Below, in pieces: positions 1 through 4,879 of a stretch of DNA of 6,690 bases (positions are counted from its first letter, which is position 1; each line of letters begins with the position of its first letter). A model generated the notes under the pieces. It was given only the letters and a program-made list of their open reading frames with translations. It searched no databases and had not been told where the DNA came from. The stretch is from the NCBI GenBank assembly GCA_023417735.1, contig JAEZEK010000483.1, forward strand, positions 1 through 6,690, in the 5' to 3' direction. A program made the position numbers and the translations under genes. The DNA comes from Pseudomonadota bacterium (GTDB lineage: Bacteria; Pseudomonadota; Alphaproteobacteria; Rhizobiales; Afifellaceae).

Positions 1-372
1 GCGCTCGCCGATGCCGGCGTGCCGATGGCGGTCTGTACGAACAAGCCGCAGGCCGTGAGCGAGCAGATCCTCGCCGATCTCGGCCTCCTCAGCCACGTCC
101 GCGCCGTCGTCGGCGGCGATTGCGGGCTGCCGAAGAAGCCGGATCCTGCGATCCTCCTGCGCGCGCTCGAGCTGCTCGGGGCAACACCCTCGGATGCCGT
201 CCACGTCGGCGACGGCCGGGCCGACATGGAGGCGGCGCAGGCCGCCGGCATGCGGGCGGTCTTCGTCGAGGGCGGTTATGCCGGCCCGGACGACCGCTCG
301 GGCGCGGCGCTGGTGCTGTCGTCCTTCGCCGGCCTGCCGGAGGCCCTCGGCCTGCTCGCCGCGGTGCGCTGA
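1..372 (+). CDS. gph: Phosphoglycolate phosphatase-like HAD hydrolase, 3' part
   Basis: This gene is open from the left edge and ends at TGA 370-372, giving the last 123 residues. HAD motif I, with the nucleophilic aspartates, lies outside the window. Three later signatures are visible: motif II at VCTNKP (residues 11-16 of the fragment, Thr13), motif III at LPKKPDP (43-49, the lysine that stabilises the phosphoryl intermediate), and motif IV at HVGDGRADMEAA (68-79, Asp71 and Asp75 for Mg2+). The pattern is that of the Gph/CbbZ group, cytoplasmic enzymes that hydrolyse 2-phosphoglycolate to glycolate in photorespiratory salvage or after DNA repair. The stop codon abuts the ATG of the cbbY-type gene, so the two are very likely co-transcribed and translationally coupled. 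The HAD assignment is firm. The substrate is inferred, because the cap domain and motif I are not seen and related HAD enzymes act on other phosphomonoesters. Confidence 0.85.
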   Translation, partial: ALADAGVPMAVCTNKPQAVSEQILADLGLLSHVRAVVGGDCGLPKKPDPAILLRALELLGATPSDAVHVGDGRADMEAAQAAGMRAVFVEGGYAGPDDRSGAALVLSSFAGLPEALGLLAAVR

Positions 373-1071
373 ATGGCCATCGAAGCGCTCATCTTCGACG
401 TCGACGGCACACTCGCCGAGACGGAGGAATGCCACCGCCGCGCCTTCAACGACGCCTTCGCCGAGATCGGCCTCGACTGGCACTGGGACCGTGCGCTCTA
501 CCGCGAGCTCCTCCTCGTCACCGGCGGCAAGGAGCGGCTCCGACACTTCATCGACGAGTGGTCACCGCCCGGCGCGGCGACCGCTGCGGAACGGCTTCTC
601 GATCTCCACGCCGCCAAGACCCGGCGGTACACGGAGCTCGTCGATGCCGGCGCGCTTGAGCTCCGGCCCGGCGTGCGCGACCTCCTCGAGGCCGCCGCCG
701 GCGCGGGACTGCGTCTCGCCATCGCCACCACGACCACGCCCGCCAACATCGCGGCGCTTCTCCGGTCGACGCTCGGGCCGGCGGGGCCGGGACTGTTCCA
801 TGCGATCGCCGCCGGCGACGACGCCGAACTGAAGAAGCCGGCGCCGGACGTCTATCTGATCGCGCTCGACCGGCTCGGCCTCGGCCCGGAGCAATGCCTC
901 GCCTTCGAGGATTCGGAGCAGGGCCTGCAGGCGGCGCTCGGCGCCGGGATAGCGACCATCGTCACGCCCGGCGTCTATACGAGCCATCACGACTTCACCG
1001 GCGCGCTGGAGGTGCGGGCCGACCTCGCCGGCTTCGATCTCCATCGCATGCTGTCCCGGCCCGCACCTTGA
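373..1071 (+). CDS. cbbY: CbbY-type HAD phosphatase (xylulose-1,5-bisphosphate phosphatase)
   Basis: This complete gene encodes 232 residues, the usual CbbY length of about 220-250. Motif I is FDVDGTLAETEE (8-19; Asp9 nucleophile, Asp11 acid/base), followed by the helical cap with HRRAFN (21-26) and the CbbY hallmark TGGKER (50-55). Motif II lies in IATTTTP (117-123), motif III is KKPAPDVY (154-161) and motif IV is FEDSEQG (178-184, Glu179 and Asp180 for Mg2+). Characterised CbbY enzymes dephosphorylate xylulose-1,5-bisphosphate, a misfire product that inhibits RuBisCO, to xylulose-5-phosphate in the cytoplasm. The ATG directly follows the TGA of the upstream gph-like gene; no strong ribosome-binding site precedes it, which fits translational coupling. 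The gene ends 50 bases before the next one. The family call is strong from the TGGKER cap and the motif I context. RuBisCO itself is not in the window, so the physiological role is inferred; another sugar-phosphate phosphatase is the alternative. Confidence 0.9.
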   Translation: MAIEALIFDVDGTLAETEECHRRAFNDAFAEIGLDWHWDRALYRELLLVTGGKERLRHFIDEWSPPGAATAAERLLDLHAAKTRRYTELVDAGALELRPGVRDLLEAAAGAGLRLAIATTTTPANIAALLRSTLGPAGPGLFHAIAAGDDAELKKPAPDVYLIALDRLGLGPEQCLAFEDSEQGLQAALGAGIATIVTPGVYTSHHDFTGALEVRADLAGFDLHRMLSRPAP

Positions 1072-1108
1072 AACTTTGATCGCGGAAGGCGATGAGATGG
1101 GCCGTCTC

Positions 1109-1115
1109 AGGGGGG
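1109..1115 (+). promoter_or_regulatory. Ribosome-binding site deciding the panE start
   Basis: The purine run AGGGGGG lies six bases before ATG 1122 and favours it over the in-frame ATG at 1092. A five-base inverted repeat (1093-1097 with 1105-1109) abuts the site, but it is too short to call regulatory. Confidence 0.6.
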
Positions 1116-1121
1116 CGGTTC

Positions 1122-2135
1122 ATGAAGGCTTGTGTTTTCGGTGCGGGCGCCATCGGCGGGCAGCTCGCCATGCGGCTCGCCAGGGGCGGCGCCGAGGTGT
1201 CGATGGTGGCGCGGGGCGAGCACCTCGCTGCGATCCGGCGCGACGGGCTCCGGATCGTGCTGGCCGACGGCGAGTGGCGGGAACGGCTTCCCGCCACCCA
1301 GGATCCGCGCGAACTGGGACCCCAGGACATGGTCGTGGTCACGGTCAAGCAGCCGGCGCTGCCTGAGGTCGCCCGCACGATCGCGCCGCTCCTCGGGCCG
1401 GACACGCCGGTCGCCTTCGTCATGAACGGCATTCCCTGGTGGTACTTCCACGGCCATGGCGGCCCGCGGGAGGGCCAGCGCCTCGATGCGATCGATCCCG
1501 GGAGCGCGATCTGGAACGCGGTGGGGCCGGAGCGCGCCATCGGCGGCGTGATCTACTCGGCGGCGGAGGTCGTCGAGCCCGGCGTCATCCACGTCGAGAA
1601 CGCGAACGGCCGCCTCATCCTCGGGGAGCCGAACGGGGCGGATTCGGCCCGCGTGCGCAATCTTGCCGCCCTGATCAACGCCGGCGGACTGAACACCGCC
1701 GTTTCCACGACGATCCGCGACGAGGTCTGGACGAAGCTCATCAACAACATCGCGTCCGGCACGCTCGCCGTCCTTGCCCAGACGACGGCGAGCGGAGTCT
1801 ATGCCGAACCGGCCTGCGAGGCGGCGGCGCGCACCGTCTATGCCGAGCTGATCAAGGTCGCCGCCACGCTGGGCGCGAAGCCCGCGCTCGACCCCGACCG
1901 GAACGTCGCCCGCAGCAAGGCGCTGAACCACAAGCCGAGCATCCTGCAGGATCTGGAGCGTGGCCGCCCGATGGAGGTCGCGTCGATGTTCGAGGCGCCG
2001 CTCGCAATGGCCCGCATCGCCGGCGTGCCGGCGCCCATGACCGACCTGCTCGTCACGCTGGCAGCCATGCGGGCCCGGGCGGCCGGCCTCTATCCTGCCA
2101 AGGCCGAGGCCGCCGTTCCTGAACCGATGCATTAA
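1122..2135 (+). CDS. panE: 2-dehydropantoate 2-reductase (ketopantoate reductase) family
   Basis: The protein has 337 residues, slightly longer than E. coli PanE (about 300). It has an N-terminal Rossmann fold with the NADP(H)-binding loop GAGAIGG (7-13), then VTVKQPAL (73-80) and MNGIPWWYFHG (101-111; Asn102 matches the conserved active-site Asn). The all-helical C-terminal domain has EVWTKLINNIA (201-211; Lys205 as the catalytic lysine) and NHKPSILQDLERGRPMEV (269-286; Ser273 and Glu285 as substrate-binding residues). The family reduces 2-dehydropantoate to pantoate with NADPH for pantothenate and coenzyme A synthesis in the cytoplasm. I start at ATG 1122 because AGGGGGG (1109-1115) sits six bases ahead and GAGAIGG then falls at the expected residue 7; an in-frame ATG at 1092 would add ten unlikely residues. 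The extended WWYF loop (about 105-130) occurs in paralogues of unproven substrate, so the enzyme may act on another 2-keto acid. Its neighbours offer no pathway link. Confidence 0.85.
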   Translation: MKACVFGAGAIGGQLAMRLARGGAEVSMVARGEHLAAIRRDGLRIVLADGEWRERLPATQDPRELGPQDMVVVTVKQPALPEVARTIAPLLGPDTPVAFVMNGIPWWYFHGHGGPREGQRLDAIDPGSAIWNAVGPERAIGGVIYSAAEVVEPGVIHVENANGRLILGEPNGADSARVRNLAALINAGGLNTAVSTTIRDEVWTKLINNIASGTLAVLAQTTASGVYAEPACEAAARTVYAELIKVAATLGAKPALDPDRNVARSKALNHKPSILQDLERGRPMEVASMFEAPLAMARIAGVPAPMTDLLVTLAAMRARAAGLYPAKAEAAVPEPMH

Positions 2136-2142
2136 GTCGTCC

Positions 2143-2181
2143 GCCGGCGCCCGGCCGACTGCCGAAGCCGCGCGCGCTTCG
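2143..2181 (+). terminator. Two short GC hairpins after panE, possible weak terminator
   Basis: GCCGG/CCGGC (2143-2147 with 2151-2155) and CGAAGC/GCTTCG (2163-2168 with 2176-2181) can each fold, beginning eight bases after the panE stop. No T-run follows either stem, and chance hairpins are common at this GC content. They may simply be intergenic sequence. Confidence 0.25.
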
Positions 2182-2234
2182 ACCCGCTCTTGCGAATCGC
2201 ATAGCGTGCCCGGATCGGGTGGATCGGTTCGGCC

Positions 2235-2239
2235 GGAGG
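2235..2239 (+). promoter_or_regulatory. Shine-Dalgarno site for the CTG-started porin
   Basis: GGAGG lies seven bases before the CTG at 2247. It is the only good ribosome-binding site between the in-frame stop TAG (2202-2204) and the mature porin sequence, and it is the main support for the CTG start. Confidence 0.6.
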
Positions 2240-2246
2240 CAGGACA

Positions 2247-3038
2247 CTGACTGGAACGCGACACGGCGCGGCCGCACGCCTCGCCTTCATCGGCTGCCTC
2301 GCCCTCGGCACCGGCGCGGCCTCGGCCGAGCCCGGATGGTACGTCCGCGGCGGCGCGGGCATGGACTGGTCGAGCGCCACGACGTTCCGCGACCGGAATT
2401 GCGCGCAGGCCAGTCCGCCGGCTCTGTTCGGCTGCGGGCCGGGAAACGATGGCCGGCCGCTCGGCGCCCGGGGCGATTTCGGCAGCGCCGTCGCCTTCGA
2501 GGCGGGGATCGGCTTCCGCTTCCTGCCGTTCCTGCGCGCCGAAGCCCTCCTCGGCTACCGCACGGGCGCCGAATTCTCCGGCGATTCCAACTTCCTCAAC
2601 ACCCCCGAACCACAGCCGGTCAGCGCGAGCCTCGACACGGTCACAGCGATGTTCGCCGGCTATGTCGAGCTCGCAGGACTCGGGCTGGCGCTCGGCCCGG
2701 TCGAGCCGTTCCTGGGCGCGGGGATCGGCATTGCGCATCACGATATCGGCCCGGTCCGCTACGCCTTCCCGGGCTTGTCGGCGAGCGCCACGACCGTGAT
2801 CCAGGGCGGAGAGACGACGAGCTTCGCGGCGATGCTCACGGCGGGGGTGGGGATGCGCCTGTCGGAACGCGTGACACTCGACCTGGCGTACCGCTACCTC
2901 GACCTCGGCCAGGTGGCGTCCGGCGCGGGGCCCGCCACGATCACCCGCACGTCCGGCACGCGGGTGCTCGACATCGCAGGAACCAAGGCGGATCTGACCA
3001 GCCACGGCGTCGCGCTCGGCCTGCGCTTCCATTTCTGA
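2247..3038 (+). CDS. Small outer-membrane beta-barrel protein (opacity/OmpA-barrel-like), CTG start
   Basis: This is a predicted 263-residue precursor. From CTG 2247 the first 27 residues form a signal peptide: basic n-region (TGTRHGAAAR), hydrophobic core (LAFIGCLALGTG) and cleavage after ASA, leaving a mature start EPGWYVRGGAGMDW. The mature part of about 236 residues alternates polar and hydrophobic residues in glycine-rich strands typical of eight-stranded barrels: FEAGIGFRFLPFLRAEALLG, then FLGAGIGIAHHDIG, and LDLAYRYLDLG. It ends in GLRFHF, with the terminal phenylalanine recognised by the BAM assembly machinery. An N-terminal loop carries two cysteines that could form a disulfide. The first in-frame ATG, at 2361, falls inside the first strand and would remove the whole signal peptide. 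Between the stop at 2202 and 2361 there is no in-frame ATG, GTG or TTG. The export and barrel call is strong; ligand or function is unknown. The cupin gene follows after 20 bases, so the two are probably co-transcribed. Confidence 0.78.
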   Translation: MTGTRHGAAARLAFIGCLALGTGAASAEPGWYVRGGAGMDWSSATTFRDRNCAQASPPALFGCGPGNDGRPLGARGDFGSAVAFEAGIGFRFLPFLRAEALLGYRTGAEFSGDSNFLNTPEPQPVSASLDTVTAMFAGYVELAGLGLALGPVEPFLGAGIGIAHHDIGPVRYAFPGLSASATTVIQGGETTSFAAMLTAGVGMRLSERVTLDLAYRYLDLGQVASGAGPATITRTSGTRVLDIAGTKADLTSHGVALGLRFHF

Positions 3039-3045
3039 CGGCACC

Positions 3046-3050
3046 GGAGG
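3046..3050 (+). promoter_or_regulatory. Shine-Dalgarno site for the TTG-started cupin
   Basis: GGAGG lies eight bases before TTG 3059, in the 20-base gap after the porin stop codon. It decides the start: the same reading frame stays open far upstream, but there it is only a shadow of the porin gene. Confidence 0.7.
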
Positions 3051-3058
3051 GTCCGACC

Positions 3059-3526
3059 TTGCTGCCCATCGTTCGGCTGCCGCTCGCCGGCGTCATTGCC
3101 CTGCAGGGGGCGGCCGCCTCGGCGCAGCAGGTCTCCTACGAGAACCTCGTCGAGCCGGTCCTTTCGGGCGGCGAGACGGTGGTCGGGGAGGCGGTCGTCT
3201 ACCCGACGTCCGCGCCGGCGCGGGTGACGGCGGTCATCGTGACGGTGCCGCCGGGCGGCGAGACCGGCTGGCACACCCATCCCGTCCCGCTCTTCGGCTA
3301 CATGCTCCAGGGCGCGCTGACCGTCACCTATGACGGCCACGGCGAGCGGACGTACCGCACCGGCGAGGCGCTGCTCGAAGCGATGAAGACCCGGCACAAC
3401 GGCCGCAACGCGGGCCCGGAGCCGGTCAGGATTCTCACGGTCTACATCGGCGCCGACGGGATTCCGGGGGCGGCCGCCGCCGAAGCGCCGGCGCCGGAAG
3501 CGGAGCAGACCGCATCCCCGGACTGA
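3059..3526 (+). CDS. Exported single-domain cupin protein, TTG start
   Basis: The product has 155 residues. Residues 1-22 form a signal peptide (LPIVRLPLAGVIALQGAAASA, cleavage probably before Gln23 or Gln24), so the protein is predicted to be periplasmic. One double-stranded beta-helix domain spans about 37-132. Cupin motif 1 is PPGGETGWHTHPVPLFGYML (64-83), with His72 and His74 as metal ligands; the glutamate usually found four residues after the second histidine is Leu78. Motif 2 is YRTGEALLEA (99-108) with KTRHNGRN (110-117), His113 being the third histidine. The tail (138-155) is rich in Ala, Pro and Glu and probably disordered. The substrate is not recognisable; small cupins of this kind include dioxygenases, isomerases and non-catalytic binding proteins. 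Position and spacing suggest co-transcription with the porin. The TTG start is supported by a strong ribosome-binding site and by the signal peptide that results. Confidence 0.8.
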   Translation: MLPIVRLPLAGVIALQGAAASAQQVSYENLVEPVLSGGETVVGEAVVYPTSAPARVTAVIVTVPPGGETGWHTHPVPLFGYMLQGALTVTYDGHGERTYRTGEALLEAMKTRHNGRNAGPEPVRILTVYIGADGIPGAAAAEAPAPEAEQTASPD

Positions 3527-3557
3527 GGCGCCGAGCCGACGGCCGGGCTGCCGCGCC
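3527..3557. terminator. Candidate shared terminator between convergent genes
   Basis: The 34-base gap between the convergent cupin and methyltransferase genes can fold into an outer stem GGCGC/GCGCC (3527-3531 with 3553-3557) and an inner stem AGCC/GGCT (3534-3537 with 3546-3549), separated by a small internal loop. No T-run flanks it on either strand. Position favours a bidirectional terminator; the sequence support is weak. Confidence 0.3.
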
Positions 3558-3560
3558 CCG

Positions 3561-4670
3561 TCAATCGTCGCCCCAGACTTCCCGGGCGATCTCCACGATC
3601 AGGCCGAGCTTCTGCCACTGCTCCTGCTCGGCGAGGATGTTGCCTTCCTCCGTCGATGCGAAGCCGCATTGCGGCGACAGGCAGAACTGCTCGAGCGGCG
3701 CGAATCTCGTCGCCTCCTCGATGCGCCGCCTGATGTCGTCCTTCTTCTCCAGCGTGCCGGATTTCGACGTCACGAGGCCGAGCACGACGCGCTTGTCGCC
3801 CTTGGGCAGGAAGCGGAGCGGCTCGAAGCCGCCGGCGCGGTCGGTGTCGTATTCGAGGAAGTAGCCGTTGTAGCCGATCCTGGAGAGGAGCACCTCGGCG
3901 ACGGGCTCGTAGCCGCCCTCCGAAATCCAGCTCGAGCGGAAGTTCCCGCGGCAGACATGGGTCGTGATGATCATGTCGTCCGGCCGGTCGGCGATGGCGT
4001 GGTTGATCATGTCGGAATAGATGCGCGGCAGCGGATCGGGATCCTCGCCGCGGTCCCGCACCGACTGGCGCTCCTTCTCCGAGCAGAGATAGGCCCAGAC
4101 GGTGTCGTCGAACTGGAGATAGCGGCAGCCGGCGTCGTAGAAGGCCCGCACCGCCTTCCGGTAGGCCTCCGCCGTGTCCGCGTAGAAGCTTTCCATGTCC
4201 GGATAGACGTCCCGGCTGATCGCCTCCCGGCCGCCGCGGAAGTGCAGCACGGACGGCGAGGGGATCGTCATCTTCGGGACGACGTTCGTCACGCTCTTCA
4301 GGAAGCGGAAGTGCTCCAGCATCGGGTGGCTGCCGAAACCAACCTTGCCGGTGACGGAGATGCTCTCCGCCTTGGTGGCGACGCCGTGGAACTGGATCGC
4401 CTTCTCGCCCTGGACGAGCTCGACGCCGTCGAGCTGCGCCAGGAAGTCGAAGTGCCACCAGGCGCGGCGGTACTCGCCGTCCGTCACCGCCTTCAGGCCG
4501 ACGTCTTCCTGCCGGCGCACGACGTCGCGGATGCAGCGGTCCTCGACCTCCCGGAGCTCCTCGGGCGTGACCCGGCCCGCGGCGCGTGCGGCGCGCGCCT
4601 GCTTCAGCTCGTCCGGACGCAGCAGGCTGCCGACCTGATCGGCGCGAAAGGGTGGGGGTGGCTTCGCCAA
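3561..4670 (-). CDS. Cobalamin-independent methionine synthase II family (MetE C-terminal-type) zinc methyltransferase
   Basis: The protein has 369 residues, the length of stand-alone versions of the MetE catalytic barrel; full MetE is about 750. It opens with FRADQVGSLLRP (8-19), followed by DGEYRRAWWHFDF (64-76) and LQFDDTVWAY (185-194). All four zinc ligands of the family can be placed: His238 and Cys240 in THVCRGNF, Glu273 in YFLEYD and Cys335 in LSPQCGF. LGLVTSKSGTLE (297-308) matches the conserved 'glory-be' region of the TIM barrel. MetE enzymes move the methyl group of 5-methyltetrahydrofolate to homocysteine; stand-alone relatives include methyltransferases with other donors and epoxyalkane:coenzyme M transferases, so substrates are uncertain. 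The start is TTG 4670, seven bases after AGGAGG; starting instead at ATG 4832 would add 54 residues that look non-coding. The gene is divergent from the ABC importer across a 209-base region and convergent with the cupin gene. It is cytoplasmic. Confidence 0.88.
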   Translation of the reverse strand: MAKPPPPFRADQVGSLLRPDELKQARAARAAGRVTPEELREVEDRCIRDVVRRQEDVGLKAVTDGEYRRAWWHFDFLAQLDGVELVQGEKAIQFHGVATKAESISVTGKVGFGSHPMLEHFRFLKSVTNVVPKMTIPSPSVLHFRGGREAISRDVYPDMESFYADTAEAYRKAVRAFYDAGCRYLQFDDTVWAYLCSEKERQSVRDRGEDPDPLPRIYSDMINHAIADRPDDMIITTHVCRGNFRSSWISEGGYEPVAEVLLSRIGYNGYFLEYDTDRAGGFEPLRFLPKGDKRVVLGLVTSKSGTLEKKDDIRRRIEEATRFAPLEQFCLSPQCGFASTEEGNILAEQEQWQKLGLIVEIAREVWGDD

Positions 4671-4677
4671 GACGCTT

Positions 4678-4683
4678 CCTCCT
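4678..4683 (-). promoter_or_regulatory. Shine-Dalgarno site for the TTG-started methyltransferase
   Basis: On the minus strand this reads AGGAGG, seven bases before TTG at 4670. It is one of the best ribosome-binding sites in the window, and it argues against the upstream ATG at 4832. Confidence 0.75.
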
Positions 4684-4695
4684 GTCGGCGGTCCC

Positions 4696-4707
4696 GGTGC
4701 CGGCACC
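4696..4707. repeat. Perfect 12-base palindrome in the methyltransferase leader
   Basis: GGTGCCGGCACC is a perfect palindrome, and after one mismatch two further base pairs extend it (4693-4694 with 4709-4710). It lies 26-37 bases before the methyltransferase start, within its predicted leader. It could be a repressor operator or an mRNA hairpin close to the ribosome-binding site. GC-only palindromes do occur by chance in such DNA. Confidence 0.4.
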
Positions 4708-4720
4708 TGGCCGGTCGTTC

Positions 4721-4736
4721 CAACCGTTCGGGGTTG
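4721..4736. repeat. Inverted repeat CAACC-N6-GGTTG, candidate operator
   Basis: Five-base arms CAACC (4721-4725) and GGTTG (4732-4736) are separated by six bases. The repeat overlaps the candidate -10 element of the minus-strand promoter, where a dimeric regulator could block transcription. No regulator gene is visible in the window. Confidence 0.35.
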
Positions 4737-4763
4737 AATACCGCAGGAACCGGACGCCGCCAA
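4735..4763 (-). promoter_or_regulatory. Candidate sigma-70-type promoter for the methyltransferase
   Basis: On the minus strand TTGGCG (4758-4763, four of six matches to TTGACA) and TATTCA (4735-4740, three of six matches to TATAAT) are separated by exactly 17 bases. Transcription would begin near 4728 and leave a leader of about 60 bases. The -10 match is poor, so this is a weak candidate supported mainly by spacing and position. Confidence 0.3.
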
Positions 4764-4836
4764 TCGCGCCGGAAAGCGAGCGGGCTCACGGCCGCTTGCA
4801 TTGCAGCCGGGGATGCAGAAAGGATCGTGCATGCGA

Positions 4837-4856
4837 GCCTGCCTGGAAGCGCAGGC
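4837..4856 (+). repeat. Hairpin-forming repeat in the binding-protein leader
   Basis: GCCTGC (4837-4842) and GCAGGC (4851-4856) can pair as a six-base stem with an eight-base loop, ending 23 bases before the start codon of the binding protein. It might be a leader structure or half of an operator. No T-run follows, so it is not a typical terminator or attenuator. Confidence 0.3.
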
Positions 4857-4866
4857 CGGATCGGAG

Positions 4867-4871
4867 GGAGG
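4867..4871 (+). promoter_or_regulatory. Shine-Dalgarno site for the binding-protein gene
   Basis: GGAGG lies eight bases before ATG 4880. It settles the start of the binding protein at the codon that begins its signal peptide, although the frame is open upstream to 4586. Confidence 0.75.
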
Positions 4872-4879
4872 ACAGGAAA

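Larger units (their letters stand above)
4671..4879. other. Divergent control region between methyltransferase and ABC importer
   Basis: This 209-base region separates two divergent genes. It holds both ribosome-binding sites, a candidate minus-strand promoter, two inverted repeats near the methyltransferase side and a hairpin near the importer side. I find no convincing promoter for the importer: TTGCAT at 4796-4801 resembles a -35 box but has no matching -10. Reading frames through it give proline- and arginine-rich translations with no recognisable domain. Confidence 0.6.

Noticed and set aside
1093..1109. Inverted repeat TGAGA/TCTCA before panE as a riboswitch or attenuator
   Set aside because: The stem is only five bases with a seven-base loop, and no further conserved structure is visible.
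2190..2218. Promoter in front of the porin gene (TTGCGA at 2190-2195)
   Set aside because: No -10-like hexamer lies at suitable spacing.
1107..3044. A 645-codon open frame on the minus strand across panE and the porin gene
   Set aside because: It is antisense to two well-supported genes, its translation is arginine- and alanine-rich with no domain, and long antisense frames are expected in DNA with such high third-position G/C.
2219..3058. An upstream extension of the cupin frame that would make a 435-residue fusion protein
   Set aside because: The extension overlaps the whole porin gene in another frame and is arginine-rich and non-globular. TTG 3059 has a strong ribosome-binding site and gives a signal peptide.
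4796..4825. Promoter for the ABC importer (TTGCAT followed by AAGGAT)
   Set aside because: The -10 match is only three of six with 18-base spacing, no better than chance.
4671..4832. A 54-residue N-terminal extension of the methyltransferase to ATG 4832
   Set aside because: The extension covers the divergent control region, has no family similarity that I recognise and lacks a good ribosome-binding site. AGGAGG points to TTG 4670.
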